Notes: generated from the sequence alone by a model not told the origin. A stretch of DNA of 64,000 nucleotides from Acinetobacter lwoffii (GCF_022967985.1 NZ_JALJVC010000017.1:16053-80052); one strand, 5' to 3'; positions 19,221-29,430 are shown, counted from the first letter of the stretch. Translations and numbers: made by a program.

Positions 19221-20387
19221 TTAAATCGTTTTGACTGTCCACTCACCATTCGCATTCACCAGCAGGTGCGTTGCATATGGAATCGAGTTTAAATCATCAT
19301 TACCCAGTAACTGAATTACACTTAAGCCTTGTGCGCGAATGTTCTGAATCGCATTCAGAAGTTCTGCATCAGTGCCTTTAGGTGCAACCACGACCTGTAC
19401 CGCATCAAACTGACCTGCGCTTAAAGCATATAAGTCACAAGAGAAACCGGTTGCCGGACGCGCGCGGCCAAAATGTTCACCAATGCCATCATAACGGCCA
19501 CCTTGTGCCAGTGCAGCTGCACGGTTCGGTGCATAGACTGCATACATCAAGCCAGTATGATAATGGTATGAACGTAATTCAACCACATCAATACCAATAC
19601 TCAAGTTTGGCCAACGGGTTTGAACTTCGTCTTTGGTGGTTTGCAAGACATTAAAAGCCTGCGTAAATGCTGGATTTGCCAACACTTCAGCACTTAAATG
19701 CGCTTGTAATGCATCCAGGTCGCTGGCATAGCGTCCAAGTGCATAGAAATCCTGACCAAATTTCAGGTCTGCCGTGAATTCTTCTAATTCTGGCAAAGCC
19801 TTACGCTGGTATAAATCAGATAATTGCTGTTCAGCGACTTTGTTTAAGCCGGCTTGAGCCACCAGACTGCGGAATAAACCCACATGACCTAAGTCCAGAT
19901 GAATACCATCTGCCAGACCTGTTTCCTGAATCAGACTGATCATCAAGTCGACCATTTCTACATCGGCATCGATGCTGTCTGAACCAAATAGCTCCGCACC
20001 TAACTGTAGTGGCGCACGCGAAGTGTTAAAACCGCGAGGCTTGGTATGCAGAACGGTTCCTGCATAGCAGTAACGTGCTACACCTTCCACTGGATGTACA
20101 TGCGCATCAATACGAGCCACTTGTGGTGTCATATCGGCACGCACACCAAGCAAACGACCAGAAAGCTGATCGATTACTTTAAAAGTGGCTAAGTCTAAAT
20201 CTTGATTCGATTCTGAGAGAGAAGATAGAGATTCGATGTATTCAATGAATGGCGTGTACACCAGCTGATAACCTCGAGATGCAAGGAAATCCAGTGATTT
20301 ACGGCGCAGACTTTCAATAACTTGCGCTTGTTCTGGTAATACATCAGCTACACCATCAGGTAATAACCATGTCTCTGAAATGGGCAT
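19221..20387 (-). CDS. hisZ: HisZ, ATP phosphoribosyltransferase regulatory subunit
   Basis: This 388-residue protein is a histidyl-tRNA synthetase paralogue without the anticodon-binding domain. It starts with WLLPDGVADVLPEQAQVIESLRR, has RADMTPQVARIDAH (class II motif 2 region) and QGGRYDGIGEHFGRARPATGF. HisZ forms a complex with the short form of HisG and makes it responsive to histidine. The histidine branch is represented elsewhere in the window only by hisC. It stands directly upstream of purA. The start at MPISETW is supported by the PDGV motif at the expected distance. Confidence 0.93.
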   Translation of the reverse strand: MPISETWLLPDGVADVLPEQAQVIESLRRKSLDFLASRGYQLVYTPFIEYIESLSSLSESNQDLDLATFKVIDQLSGRLLGVRADMTPQVARIDAHVHPVEGVARYCYAGTVLHTKPRGFNTSRAPLQLGAELFGSDSIDADVEMVDLMISLIQETGLADGIHLDLGHVGLFRSLVAQAGLNKVAEQQLSDLYQRKALPELEEFTADLKFGQDFYALGRYASDLDALQAHLSAEVLANPAFTQAFNVLQTTKDEVQTRWPNLSIGIDVVELRSYHYHTGLMYAVYAPNRAAALAQGGRYDGIGEHFGRARPATGFSCDLYALSAGQFDAVQVVVAPKGTDAELLNAIQNIRAQGLSVIQLLGNDDLNSIPYATHLLVNANGEWTVKTI

Positions 20388-20433
20388 GTTGTAAACCTAA
20401 ATTCTTGTCAGCGCGGAACGAATCCGCATAAAA

Positions 20434-20455
20434 AAATCGGGAGCACACCCGATTT
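20434..20455 (-). terminator. Terminator downstream of the Lrp-family gene
   Basis: The 8-bp stem AAATCGGG/CCCGATTT has a 6-base loop and seven T on the minus strand. It sits between the Lrp-family gene and hisZ. Confidence 0.8.
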
Positions 20456-20593
20456 CTCCTAGTCTAGCACGATAGTTTTGGCTGTGCATCGCAAATTTTA
20501 TAATTTTCGCCACCTGATGAAATCAACAACAATTGTGTCAACTATCAGCGTTTTAATGCACATTTAAAACAAATAGCATGACAAAATCCGGCA

Positions 20594-21049
20594 TTAAACC
20601 AAAGGCAATGCAGTCGTGCTTTTAACCGTTTGCAATGGAATTTCAGTTTTTACACTTTGAATGCAGGGAATTTGGGTTAAATGATGAATCTGAAATTTAC
20701 GATAGGCATCCAGATCAGCCACCACAATTCTTAAAAAGAAATCACAATCGCCTGCCATTAACTGGCACTCGACGACTTCTGGCATTTCCTTGATCGCTTC
20801 GACAAATTGATCGACCACAGCAGCTTCTTGAGACTTGAGCCAGACGCGTGCAAACACGCTCATCGCCAAATTGACCTTTTGTGGATTCAGCAGTGCGACA
20901 TATTGCTCAATCACGCCATCATCTTCCAGCTGTTTTACCCGTCTTAAACAGGGTGACGGTGACAAGCCAATTAATTGAGCCAGTTCATTATTTTGCAGTT
21001 TTCCATTCTTTTGCAGCTCATGCAAAATGCGTTTATCTATTTGATCCAT
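20594..21049 (-). CDS. Lrp/AsnC family transcriptional regulator
   Basis: This 151-residue regulator has an N-terminal winged helix (MDQIDKRILHELQKNGKLQNNELAQLIGLSPSPCLRRVKQL) and a C-terminal RAM/AsnC ligand domain (PEVVECQLMAGDCDFFLRIVVADLDAYRKF). Such proteins sense amino acids. The start at ATG 21049 (MDQID) has AAGG about 11 bases upstream; the open frame begins 19 codons earlier but that part does not match the family. It is divergent from azlCD, which encodes branched-chain amino acid exporters, so it most likely controls that operon, as AzlB does in Bacillus. Confidence 0.9.
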   Translation of the reverse strand: MDQIDKRILHELQKNGKLQNNELAQLIGLSPSPCLRRVKQLEDDGVIEQYVALLNPQKVNLAMSVFARVWLKSQEAAVVDQFVEAIKEMPEVVECQLMAGDCDFFLRIVVADLDAYRKFQIHHLTQIPCIQSVKTEIPLQTVKSTTALPLV

Positions 21050-21196
21050 GTCTATACCTTGGCATTTAAAACCCCTTAAATTTAATTTAGCGCAATTTAA
21101 TTTCAAATAAAACTTAAATCTCTTTCACTATAACAGCAAATAGCCTGAATATCGCCATAAAATATGGTCTAGTTTTGCAGTACCTAGGTCATTTCC

Positions 21197-21946
21197 ATGC
21201 TTTTGTTTAGACAAAGCACCGCAGCGGTAGTTATCCCTACCGATTTCAGCGAATTTCAACGTGGCATGAAAGATTCTATTCCCATGCTTTTAGGGATTAT
21301 CCCCTTTGCGCTGGTGCTGGGTGCGACGGCGGTACAGAAGAATTTCAGCTTGCTCGAAGTGCCTTTACTGACAGGCCTGAACTTTGCTGGTGGTTCTGAA
21401 TTTGCCATTCTGGAGGTCTGGAGCAGTCCACCAAATTTACTCATGCTGATGTTCATTACCTTTCTGGTGAATAGCCGGCATCTGTTGATGGGCGCCAGTT
21501 TGGTTCCGTATTTAAAGCATCTCCCGAATCGTAAAGTTTTTCCGGCGCTGTTTTTTATGGTCGATGAGAGCTGGGCGCTCGGTCTGGCTGATGCACAAAG
21601 GAAACAAGCGCACTTGGGTTATCGTGCTGCGTTTAGCATGCCTTATTATGCCGGCCTGTGTTTTTGCCTGTACTTGATGTGGGTCGGATTTACCACACTC
21701 GGCGCCATACTTGGACCTGTATTAGGTGACATCAACCGTTTTGGTTTTGATATGGCCTTTCCTGCTGTATTTCTGGTGTTACTGAGAAGTATGTGGAAAG
21801 GTTTTGAGGCTGCCCGGCCATGGCTGGTCAGTTTAGTCTGTGCGGCTTTGGCTTATTTATATTTACCTGCGGGCTGGTATGTGCCGGTTGGCGCCTTGTC
21901 TGGAATCGCTTCGGCATTTTTCCTGATTCAAGAGGATCAAACATGA
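21197..21946 (+). CDS. azlC: AzlC family branched-chain amino acid exporter, large subunit
   Basis: This 249-residue inner-membrane protein has about six to eight hydrophobic segments and the AzlC core (RGMKDSIPMLLGIIPFALVLGATA, LNFAGGSEFAILEVW, NSRHLLMGASLVPYLK, FFMVDESWAL). With the small partner AzlD it exports branched-chain amino acids or related compounds. The stop codon overlaps the azlD start by four bases (ATGA), so the two are translationally coupled. The divergent Lrp-type gene is the likely regulator. Confidence 0.9.
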   Translation: MLLFRQSTAAVVIPTDFSEFQRGMKDSIPMLLGIIPFALVLGATAVQKNFSLLEVPLLTGLNFAGGSEFAILEVWSSPPNLLMLMFITFLVNSRHLLMGASLVPYLKHLPNRKVFPALFFMVDESWALGLADAQRKQAHLGYRAAFSMPYYAGLCFCLYLMWVGFTTLGAILGPVLGDINRFGFDMAFPAVFLVLLRSMWKGFEAARPWLVSLVCAALAYLYLPAGWYVPVGALSGIASAFFLIQEDQT

Positions 21947-22242
21947 TCCAGATGAATACCTTGGTGGCTATTATTCTGATTGCTGCGACCACCTATTTAA
22001 CCCGGATCTTGGGCTACGTCTTATTAAAAAATAAAACGCTGACACAGCGTCAGCGAAAAATTCTGGAAGTAGTCCCTGGCTGCGTGCTGATTTCAGTAAT
22101 TGCACCCTATTTTGTTCGAGACCATCCTGCAGACCTGATCGCCTTGGCTTTAACGCTATTTGCCGCTACGCGTTTTGGATTATTACCAACCGTCGCCATC
22201 AGTATGGTTTCTGCCGCAGTTTTAAGAATTTTAATCGTCTAA
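21943..22242 (+). CDS. azlD: AzlD family branched-chain amino acid exporter, small subunit
   Basis: This 99-residue membrane protein has three to four hydrophobic helices with the AzlD pattern AATTYLTRILGYVLL and VVPGCVLISVIAPYFV. The ATG at 21943 overlaps the azlC stop. The frame is open far upstream inside azlC, but only this start gives the normal AzlD length. It works with AzlC. Confidence 0.9.
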   Translation: MIQMNTLVAIILIAATTYLTRILGYVLLKNKTLTQRQRKILEVVPGCVLISVIAPYFVRDHPADLIALALTLFAATRFGLLPTVAISMVSAAVLRILIV

Positions 22243-22252
22243 TACTCAAACA

Positions 22253-22283
22253 AAATCCCTTTAAATAATTTCTAAAGGGGTTT
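22253..22283. terminator. Possible bidirectional terminator between azlD and a small coiled-coil gene
   Basis: Ten pairs including one G-T (AAATCCCTTT/AAAGGGGTTT) surround an 11-base loop between two convergent genes. The T tracts are short, so it may be weak. Confidence 0.5.
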
Positions 22284-22286
22284 GGA

Positions 22287-22583
22287 TTATTTCTGTGGAT
22301 CGACCACTTTGGTCAGCAAACTGACCAGTTCGGCATTTTGCAATTCAACCTGCTGAAGTTTGGCTGTGGTCTGATCCAGCACTTCCTGCTGCAAATGCAT
22401 TTTTTTGGCTAGATCCTGCATAATTTCCAGGGTCTTTTTCAAATTTTCTTCCAGATGCACGATTTTTTCTTCGACTGGCACGCCTTCCACGCTACGTGGT
22501 TCATCATTCTGATTAAACTGCAGCCAGATCAGAAAAATCACCGCCAAAGTCAGCAATATAATAAATCCCCAAACCACCATCAT
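22287..22583 (-). CDS. Small membrane-anchored coiled-coil protein
   Basis: I do not recognise this 98-residue protein. It has one N-terminal membrane helix (VVWGFIILLTLAVIFLIWLQF, residues 3-23) followed by a long predicted coiled coil (about residues 38-92, with regular leucines in EENLKKTLEIMQDLAKKM and QQVELQNAELVSLL). The expected topology is a single-pass inner-membrane anchor with a cytoplasmic or periplasmic rod. It converges on azlD and has no evident partner. Confidence 0.7.
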   Translation of the reverse strand: MMVVWGFIILLTLAVIFLIWLQFNQNDEPRSVEGVPVEEKIVHLEENLKKTLEIMQDLAKKMHLQQEVLDQTTAKLQQVELQNAELVSLLTKVVDPQK

Positions 22584-22730
22584 GTGCTTGCTCTTATTTC
22601 ATTTTATTGTCTTTATCTTAACGAAAAATGCTTCAGATAACGTAAATAATTCAGCCTCAATTCCTGATTTTCGATCAATTACCGGCAAATTCTCTTAAAA
22701 CATGGCTTGCAGAATATTTATAGGAAAGAA

Positions 22731-22755
22731 AAAAGCACCGTGTCTTGGTGCTTTT
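22731..22755 (-). terminator. Terminator after the Epd-like gene
   Basis: The 9-bp stem AAAAGCACC/GGTGCTTTT has a 7-base loop and a T run on the minus strand, 20 bases after the stop. Confidence 0.85.
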
Positions 22756-22775
22756 GAGGTTTAGATAACCCGAAC

Positions 22776-23798
22776 TTAATGAAATGATTCACATAAATCC
22801 AGTAGACGGTTGGCATAGCCCCACTCGTTATCGTACCAGGCAAAAACCTTAGCTTGATGCCCGACCACCAGAGTCTGGGTCAGATCAACAATCAGTGAAT
22901 ACGGGGAATGATTAAAATCACTCGATACCAAGGGCTCGTCCGTTACCGACATAATTTCGGCAAAATCCTGCCGGGCAGCCTTAATCAGAACTTCATTTAA
23001 CTTGTGATCGGTAATCGGCGACTGGGAGACAAAGGTCAAATCAATCGCTGCCACATTAATGGTCGGGACGCGAATCGAATAACCGTCAATCCGTCCGTCC
23101 ATTTTTGGCATGACACGCTTTAATGCACCGAGTGCGCTTGAAGTCGTTGGAATAATGTTATGACCTGAGGCACGGGCACGACGCAAATCGCGATGTGCCT
23201 GATCCAGTACCGACTGATCCGCCGTTACAGCATGGATTTCGGTCATTAACGCACTGCTGATGCCAAAAGCATCATCGACAATTTTGACCAGTGGCACCAA
23301 AGCCTGGGTAGTACAAGAAACACTGGAAATGATCTGGTCCGATGCTTTGACTTCATGATGATTGACACCATAGACAATCGCGGCATCGACCGTATCAAAA
23401 GGTGCCGCGCCGATAATCACACGTTTTGCCCCTGCGCCAATATGCTGGGTCGCAGCTTCACGGGAACGGAACAGTCCGGTACATTCAAGTACCACATCTA
23501 CCGCCAGGTTTTGCCAAGACAACTTAGCCGGCTGCGGCTCACACAAAACCTGCACTTTTAAAGCGGCATCTTGATAGCTGATATGCATATAGATATGTTC
23601 AGCATCATAACTGAGATCTACCTGCCCCGGAAAACGGCCATGGGTCGAGTCATATTTAAATAGATGAATCAGGGTTTCAACATCGGCAATATCGTTAATG
23701 GCAACGATTTCAAAATTAAAACCTTTCGGATTTTCAAACCATGCGCGCAGTACATTCCGTCCAATACGCCCAAATCCATTGATTGCCACTCGTTGCAT
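22776..23798 (-). CDS. Erythrose-4-phosphate/glyceraldehyde-3-phosphate dehydrogenase family protein
   Basis: This 340-residue protein of the GAPDH superfamily is closest to Epd, which makes 4-phosphoerythronate for vitamin B6. Support: RVAINGFGRIGRNVLRAW, FKYDSTHGRFPG, VDVVLECTGLFRSREAA, DLRRARASGHNIIP, RVPTINVAAIDL, VSSDFNHSPYSLIVD and YDNEWGYANRLLD, which track E. coli Epd closely. The nucleophilic cysteine is present in SSVSCTTQALVPLVK, but the normally invariant Asn-Cys after SCTT is Gln-Ala. The general-base histidine in EIHAVTADQSV is kept. Activity as Epd, as GAPDH, or as a divergent member all remain possible, so I give no symbol. It is divergent from alaS and has its own terminator. 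Confidence 0.8.
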   Translation of the reverse strand: MQRVAINGFGRIGRNVLRAWFENPKGFNFEIVAINDIADVETLIHLFKYDSTHGRFPGQVDLSYDAEHIYMHISYQDAALKVQVLCEPQPAKLSWQNLAVDVVLECTGLFRSREAATQHIGAGAKRVIIGAAPFDTVDAAIVYGVNHHEVKASDQIISSVSCTTQALVPLVKIVDDAFGISSALMTEIHAVTADQSVLDQAHRDLRRARASGHNIIPTTSSALGALKRVMPKMDGRIDGYSIRVPTINVAAIDLTFVSQSPITDHKLNEVLIKAARQDFAEIMSVTDEPLVSSDFNHSPYSLIVDLTQTLVVGHQAKVFAWYDNEWGYANRLLDLCESFH

Positions 23799-24186
23799 GA
23801 CTCGACCTTTTATATGCCTATTTTAAAACTCTTCTATGTTAAAGGATTTCTTGCGCCGTACATTAAAAACTTCAGTGAAAATACTGATTTTCGATTATTT
23901 TATTTCTGATACATTCGTCTGGATTCGAGCCATTTAAAATTCCGTTTATTTTTTAAAGTGATGGATATCCACAGATTCTGCTTCGGGAAAATTCAATTTA
24001 ATTATTCAGCAAAAAACCTGAGTAAATAAATCCTTAGCAATTGGTTTTAAAATGATTGGTGCCTACTGCTTTTTCCGTTATAATTTGGCGTTTTAAATTT
24101 TTAAGCCCCGCATTGCAGCAGAGCTTTTGTATGCTTGTCAGACTGTGGTGTTTTAGCCAAATCGGAAATTATGGAGTGACTTGGTT
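23799..24186. other. Divergent intergenic region with alaS promoter
   Basis: About 390 bases between the Epd-like gene and alaS. The left half is AT-rich and holds the upstream region of the Epd-like gene. The right half contains the alaS promoter described separately and a leader of roughly 95 bases that is richer in GC. I see no gene. Confidence 0.7.
24056..24084 (+). promoter_or_regulatory. Sigma-70 promoter of alaS
   Basis: TTGGTG (24056-24061) and a perfect TATAAT (24079-24084) are separated by 17 bases. Transcription would start near 24091 and leave a leader of about 95 bases before alaS. Confidence 0.75.
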
Positions 24187-26880
24187 GTGAGTACTCGTTT
24201 TATGACATCAGCTGAAATTCGTGAAGCATTTTTGCGTTACTTTGAATCGCAAGGGCATACACGTGTCGCGTCGAGTTCTCTAGTACCTGCCAATGACCCA
24301 ACTTTGCTGTTCACCAATGCTGGTATGAACCAGTTTAAAGATTGCTTCTTAGGTCTAGAAAAACGCGATTATGTACGTGCAGTGTCATCACAAAAATGCG
24401 TACGCGCAGGTGGTAAGCACAATGACCTGGACAATGTGGGTTATACAGCACGTCACCACACTTTCTTTGAAATGTTGGGTAACTTTTCCTTTGGTGATTA
24501 CTTCAAACGTGATGCGATCAAATTTGCCTGGGACTTTTTGACTAACGAAGAATGGCTTGGTCTTCCTAAAGATAAACTCTATGCAACCGTTTACCATACA
24601 GACGACGAAGCATTCGACATCTGGAACAAAGAAATCGGTCTAGACGCTTCTCGCATTATTCGTATTGGTGACAACAAAGGCGGTCAATACGCATCTGATA
24701 ACTTCTGGGCAATGGGTGACACAGGTCCTTGTGGTCCATGTTCTGAAATCTTCTTTGACCATGGCGATCACATCTGGGGTGGCCTACCGGGTTCTCCTGA
24801 AGAAGATGGCGACCGTTTCATTGAAATCTGGAACAACGTTTTCATGCAGTTCAACCGTACTGCGGATGGTGTATTACACCCTCTTCCAGCGCCTTCTGTG
24901 GATACAGGTATGGGCTTGGAGCGTATTTCTGCCGTTTTACAGCACGTCAACTCAAACTACGAAATTGACTTATTCCAGCATTTACTTAAAGCTGCGGCTG
25001 AAATTATTGGTCTGGATACTACAGCGCTTGAAGCTGAAGCTGCTGAGAAAGGCACACCAGTTCAGTATCCTGCTTCATTGAAAGTCGTTGCTGACCATGC
25101 ACGTTCATGTTCATTCCTGATTGCTGATGGCGTAAACCCATCGAATGAAGGTCGTGGTTATGTACTGCGTCGTATTATCCGTCGTGCAGTACGTCATGGT
25201 AACAAATTAGGCGCAACAGGTTCGTTCTTCCACAAAATGTTGAAGCCACTGATCGAAGTGATGGGCGACGCATACCCTGAACTTGCTGCTCAACAAGCAC
25301 GTATCGAAGCACAACTTCTTAAAGAAGAAGAACAGTTTGCCAAAACACTTGAGCAAGGTTTGAAATTGCTTGAAGGTGAATTGGCACAGTTAAAAGGTTC
25401 TGTGATTCCGGGCGAAGTGGTATTTAAACTTTACGACACTTATGGTTTCCCGACTGACTTGACTGCTGACATCGCACGTGAACGTGACTTAACCATTGAT
25501 GAAGCTGGTTTCGAAACTGAAATGGCTGCACAGCGTCAACGCGCACGTGATGCAGGTAAATTCGCGATCGACTACAACAGCGTAGTTAAAGTTGAAGGCG
25601 AAACTCAGTTTGATGGTTATGACACAACTGCAGGTGAAGGTCAAATCATCGCAATCTACAAAGATGGCGAGCAAGTTGATGAAGTGTTTGAAGGCGATGA
25701 AGCACTGATCGTACTCAACCAAACACCTTTCTACGCAGAAAGCGGCGGTCAAATCGGTGATACAGGTATCTTTAAAAACGATACTGGTATTTTCGAAGTT
25801 CAAGATACCAAAAAATCTGGTGGCGCATTTGTACACCAAGGTATCGTGACGATGGGTAACTTGAAAGTTACTCAAAATGTAGAAGCAACAGTAAAAGCAG
25901 ATATTCGTGCAGCAACTGCGCGCAACCACTCTGCGACTCACCTGCTACATGCTGCGTTACGTCAAATTTTAGGTTCACATGTACAGCAAAAAGGTTCATT
26001 GGTTGCATCTGATGTGTTACGTTTTGACTTTGCCAATGACCAACCTGTAAGCTTTGAACAGCTGCAAGAAATTGAACGTTTGGTCAATGCTGAAGTGATT
26101 GCCAATACTGCGGTGTCTACTGAACTTCTGGATATCGAGTCTGCGAAAGCTAAAGGCGCGATGATGCTGTTTGGCGAGAAATACGGTGACGAAGTACGTG
26201 TACTGTCTATGGGTTCAGTGATTGAAGAGAAAAACTTCTCAATCGAACTTTGCGGTGGTATTCACGTAAAACGTACCGGTGATATCGGTCTGTTCAAAAT
26301 CACCTCTGAAGGTGGTGTGGCAGCCGGTGTACGTCGTATTGAAGCAGTAACAGGCACTAAAGCAGTTGAAGTTGCGCAAAAAGCCGATCGCGATATCAAT
26401 ACGATTAACGCTTTGCTCAAAGCGCAAAAAGACCAGACTTTAGAAAAAGTTGAAGCGTTGGTTGATACTGCATCGAGCTTGCAGAAACAGATCGAACAAC
26501 TCAATCAAAAACTTGCTACCCTGCAAGCCGGTGAACTTCTAAGCCAAGTTCAAAGCATTGCAGGTCGTGCAACCTTGATTACAACTGTCGAAAACATGGA
26601 TGCGAAAGCACTTCGCAACCTGCACGACGGTGTGAAATCAAAATTAGAAAATGCAGTGATTGTTCTTGCAGGTGTAGAGGGTGACAAGGTGAGCTTGATC
26701 GCATCTGTGGCAAAAGACTTTACTGCTTCTATTAAAGCAGGTGACATCATCAAACATTTAGCGACTGAGCTAGGTGGTAAAGGTGGTGGTAAACCTGACT
26801 TGGCACAAGGTGGCGCGCCACTTAACGAGAAGTTTGCTCCAGTGATGGCAGATTTAACTGCCTGGCTTGCAGCAAAATAA
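24187..26880 (+). CDS. alaS: Alanyl-tRNA synthetase
   Basis: This 897-residue enzyme charges tRNA-Ala. The class II catalytic core is N-terminal ([71 protein letters not shown]). The editing domain has the zinc motif [13 protein letters not shown] together with the [10 protein letters not shown] segment, and the C-Ala domain ends with [15 protein letters not shown] choose GTG 24187 because GGAG lies 10 bases upstream; an ATG five codons later (MTSAEIRE) is also possible. It is the first gene before lysC, 64 bases apart; read-through is possible since no terminator is seen between them. Confidence 0.96.
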   Translation: MSTRFMTSAEIREAFLRYFESQGHTRVASSSLVPANDPTLLFTNAGMNQFKDCFLGLEKRDYVRAVSSQKCVRAGGKHNDLDNVGYTARHHTFFEMLGNFSFGDYFKRDAIKFAWDFLTNEEWLGLPKDKLYATVYHTDDEAFDIWNKEIGLDASRIIRIGDNKGGQYASDNFWAMGDTGPCGPCSEIFFDHGDHIWGGLPGSPEEDGDRFIEIWNNVFMQFNRTADGVLHPLPAPSVDTGMGLERISAVLQHVNSNYEIDLFQHLLKAAAEIIGLDTTALEAEAAEKGTPVQYPASLKVVADHARSCSFLIADGVNPSNEGRGYVLRRIIRRAVRHGNKLGATGSFFHKMLKPLIEVMGDAYPELAAQQARIEAQLLKEEEQFAKTLEQGLKLLEGELAQLKGSVIPGEVVFKLYDTYGFPTDLTADIARERDLTIDEAGFETEMAAQRQRARDAGKFAIDYNSVVKVEGETQFDGYDTTAGEGQIIAIYKDGEQVDEVFEGDEALIVLNQTPFYAESGGQIGDTGIFKNDTGIFEVQDTKKSGGAFVHQGIVTMGNLKVTQNVEATVKADIRAATARNHSATHLLHAALRQILGSHVQQKGSLVASDVLRFDFANDQPVSFEQLQEIERLVNAEVIANTAVSTELLDIESAKAKGAMMLFGEKYGDEVRVLSMGSVIEEKNFSIELCGGIHVKRTGDIGLFKITSEGGVAAGVRRIEAVTGTKAVEVAQKADRDINTINALLKAQKDQTLEKVEALVDTASSLQKQIEQLNQKLATLQAGELLSQVQSIAGRATLITTVENMDAKALRNLHDGVKSKLENAVIVLAGVEGDKVSLIASVAKDFTASIKAGDIIKHLATELGGKGGGKPDLAQGGAPLNEKFAPVMADLTAWLAAK

Positions 26881-26944
26881 AACTTCAATTTTGTGTAACT
26901 GACCCTGATAGGTACATCAGGGTCATGGCTTATATGGAACAACT

Positions 26945-28225
26945 ATGGCATTAATCGTTCAAAAATATGGCGGTACCTCTATGGGTACTCCCGAGCGCAT
27001 TTTAAATGTTGCTCGTCGTGTAAAGCGCTGGCATGACCACGGCCACAAGGTAGTGGTAGTGGTATCAGCAATGAGTGGCGAAACCAATCGTCTACTTGCT
27101 TTAGCGAAGGCCATTACCGAAACCCCTGACCCACGTGAACTAGACCAAATGGTATCTACGGGTGAACAGGTTACGATTTCTATGTTAGCAATGGCGCTGA
27201 ACTCAATTGGAGTTGAAGCAAAATCACTAACAGGTCGCCAGGTTGGCATGAAAACCGACAGCTCATTCAATAAGGCACGTATCGAATCCATTGATACTGA
27301 AGTCCTGAACTCAAATCTGGATGCAGGCCGCGTACTTGTCGTTGCCGGTTTCCAGGGTTTTGATGAACATGGCAATACCACCACTTTAGGGCGTGGCGGT
27401 TCTGATACTTCAGGTGTTGCAATTGCTGCCGCACTCAAAGCAGATGAATGCCAGATTTATACCGACGTTGACGGTGTATATACCACCGATCCACGTGTTG
27501 CACCAAAAGCAAAAAAAGTTGATCGTATTTCATTTGAAGAAATGCTTGAGATGGCGTCACTCGGTTCTAAAGTCCTGCAAATTCGTTCAGTTGAATTTGC
27601 TGGTAAATACCAGGTGCCTTTACGCGTATTATCAAGTTTCGACAATGACAACGATGGCGCATTCGACGAAGAGTTTAAGCAAAACGTTGGTACACTTATT
27701 ACGACTGAATTGGAAGACAATATGGAACAGCCAATTATCTCCGGTATCGCATTTAACCGTGACGAAGCAAAATTAACTATTTTAGGCGTGCCTGACGAAC
27801 CGGGTATTGCTTCTAAAATTTTGTGCCCGATTGGTGATGCCAATGTTGAAGTGGATATGATTATCCAGAACGTTGAAGAAGATGGTACAACTGATTTCAC
27901 TTTTACTGTGAACCGTGGCGAATTAAATAAAGCCAAAGCTATTCTTGAAGCAACTGCTCAAGAAATTGGTGCACGTGAAGTTGCGACCCGTTCAGATATC
28001 GTAAAAGTATCGATCGTAGGTGTCGGTATGCGTTCACATGCCGGTGTAGCGAGCAAAATGTTTACAGCATTGGCAGATGAAGGTATTAACATCCTGATGA
28101 TCTCGACGTCTGAAATCAAGATTTCTGTGATCATTGAAGAAAATTATCTTGAACTTGCGGTTCGTTCATTGCATACCGCATTCGGTTTAGACCGTGAACA
28201 AGGCGAATCTAGCGCACGTGCTTAA
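26945..28225 (+). CDS. lysC: Aspartate kinase
   Basis: This 426-residue monofunctional aspartokinase phosphorylates aspartate, the entry to lysine, threonine, methionine and diaminopimelate. The kinase domain starts with LIVQKYGGTSMGTPERI and includes VSTGEQVTISMLAMAL, TLGRGGSDTSGVAIAAAL and TDVDGVYTTDPR. Two ACT domains follow (ILGVPDEPGIASKILCPIGDANVEVDM from about residue 278, and VSIVGVGMRSHAGVASKMF from about 355), which give feedback control by lysine and/or threonine. Length and layout match pseudomonad-type LysC. A long inverted repeat follows the stop. Confidence 0.95.
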   Translation: MALIVQKYGGTSMGTPERILNVARRVKRWHDHGHKVVVVVSAMSGETNRLLALAKAITETPDPRELDQMVSTGEQVTISMLAMALNSIGVEAKSLTGRQVGMKTDSSFNKARIESIDTEVLNSNLDAGRVLVVAGFQGFDEHGNTTTLGRGGSDTSGVAIAAALKADECQIYTDVDGVYTTDPRVAPKAKKVDRISFEEMLEMASLGSKVLQIRSVEFAGKYQVPLRVLSSFDNDNDGAFDEEFKQNVGTLITTELEDNMEQPIISGIAFNRDEAKLTILGVPDEPGIASKILCPIGDANVEVDMIIQNVEEDGTTDFTFTVNRGELNKAKAILEATAQEIGAREVATRSDIVKVSIVGVGMRSHAGVASKMFTALADEGINILMISTSEIKISVIIEENYLELAVRSLHTAFGLDREQGESSARA

Positions 28226-28283
28226 GCGTTAAGATAGAATATTGTCATTGTTTGACAGTATTTTATAAAAGTCTACAAAAATG

Positions 28284-28317
28284 CAGAGCCACTATAGTTT
28301 TTTTTATAGTGGCTCTG
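28284..28317 (+). terminator. Long inverted repeat after lysC, probable terminator
   Basis: A perfect 13-bp stem, CAGAGCCACTATA/TATAGTGGCTCTG, encloses an 8-base loop made mostly of T; the following T tract (TTATATT) is weak. It lies 59 bases after lysC. Confidence 0.7.
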
Positions 28318-28475
28318 TTATATTAAGCCTGAGGATTTTTAACCAGCTGAGATAGATTAAAATCTTTCACCCAGATGACAGAATTTCTATCCAGATCTTA
28401 TTTTGTAATTTTTGGTTGTGCTTTTTGTTTTACATTCAATAGATTGCAGGTTTTGCATTTTGCAAGGAGAAAAAC

Positions 28476-28730
28476 ATGCTGATTCTGACTCGACGCGTCG
28501 GGGAAACTTTAATGATTGGTGATCAAGTCAGTGTGACTGTGCTTGGTGTAAAAGGTAACCAGGTTCGTATCGGGGTAAATGCTCCGAAAGAAGTCTCTGT
28601 GCACCGTGAAGAGATTTACCAGCGTATCCAGCATGAACGTGCAATGCATGAACATCTTCAACATATCGATCAAGATTACCAACCTTCTTATGAAGACGAT
28701 AGCCAGACACAAAATAACTTTAACCGTTAA
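28476..28730 (+). CDS. csrA: CsrA, carbon storage regulator
   Basis: This 84-residue RNA-binding dimer binds GGA motifs in mRNA leaders and controls translation and stability. [51 protein letters not shown] is the complete CsrA core (residues 1-51). The C-terminal 30 residues are an extension rich in His, Asp and Gln that enterobacterial CsrA (61 residues) lacks and Acinetobacter CsrA typically has. AAGGAG lies 8 bases before the ATG. It follows alaS and lysC, the same neighbourhood as alaS-csrA in E. coli. Confidence 0.96.
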   Translation: MLILTRRVGETLMIGDQVSVTVLGVKGNQVRIGVNAPKEVSVHREEIYQRIQHERAMHEHLQHIDQDYQPSYEDDSQTQNNFNR

Positions 28731-28746
28731 TGTTTGTGCGAAGAAT

Positions 28747-28768
28747 AAAGCGGCTTTTGAGCCGCTTT
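28747..28768. terminator. Terminator between csrA and rnhB
   Basis: The 9-bp stem AAAGCGGCT/AGCCGCTTT has a 4-base loop between convergent genes. The tails are only moderately T-rich on either strand. Confidence 0.7.
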
Positions 28769-28825
28769 AAATTTGTCTAAATTTTATACAAAAATATTAA
28801 ATACTTAGATAATTTAAAATAAAAC

Positions 28826-29413
28826 TTAAAGTTCTGCACCCTGCTGTAATGCTGCAATCACCTTTTTTACCGGCCCAAAACTGCGACGATGCTCATCAAT
28901 CACGCCATGTAAGGCAATCGCTTCAAAATGTGCCTTGGTCGGATAACCCTTGTGCTTGGCAAAGCCAAATTGCGGATGCTTCTGGTCCATCTCGATCATC
29001 TGATGATCACGGGTTACTTTCGCCAGAATACTGGCTGCTGAAATTTCAGCATGCAGTGCATCACCACCCACCACGGCATCACAGCTCATAGCAAGGCCCT
29101 GTGGAATCTTGTTGCCATCGACCAATACATGCTCAGGCTGAACTGGCAAAGCTTCTACAGCACGGCGCATGGCCAGCAAAGAAGCTTGCAAAATATTATG
29201 TTCATCAATCTCTGCCGCAGAAGCCTCAGCAATGGCCCATGCCAGCGCTTTTTCCTGAATCTCGATAAAAAGTTTTTCACGCTTCTTTTCAGTGAGTTTT
29301 TTAGAATCATTTAAACCCTCAATCGGGTTGTTCGGATCCAAAATAACTGCCGCAGCGACCACCGAACCCACTAATGGCCCACGCCCTGCTTCATCTACAC
29401 CAGCAATCTTCAT
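28826..29413 (-). CDS. rnhB: Ribonuclease HII
   Basis: This 195-residue endonuclease cuts the RNA strand of RNA-DNA hybrids, including single ribonucleotides in DNA. Motifs are complete: [19 protein letters not shown] with the first acidic residues, [38 protein letters not shown] and [11 protein letters not shown]. Length is normal. It is separated from the upstream lipoprotein gene by a terminator, so it probably has its own promoter. Confidence 0.95.
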   Translation of the reverse strand: MKIAGVDEAGRGPLVGSVVAAAVILDPNNPIEGLNDSKKLTEKKREKLFIEIQEKALAWAIAEASAAEIDEHNILQASLLAMRRAVEALPVQPEHVLVDGNKIPQGLAMSCDAVVGGDALHAEISAASILAKVTRDHQMIEMDQKHPQFGFAKHKGYPTKAHFEAIALHGVIDEHRRSFGPVKKVIAALQQGAEL

Positions 29414-29430
29414 GTCTATTTTTCCATAAA

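Noticed and set aside
28284..28317. Inverted repeat after lysC as a mobile-element end or a CsrA-related small RNA
   Set aside because: No target duplication, no partner repeat and no promoter seen; simplest as a terminator.
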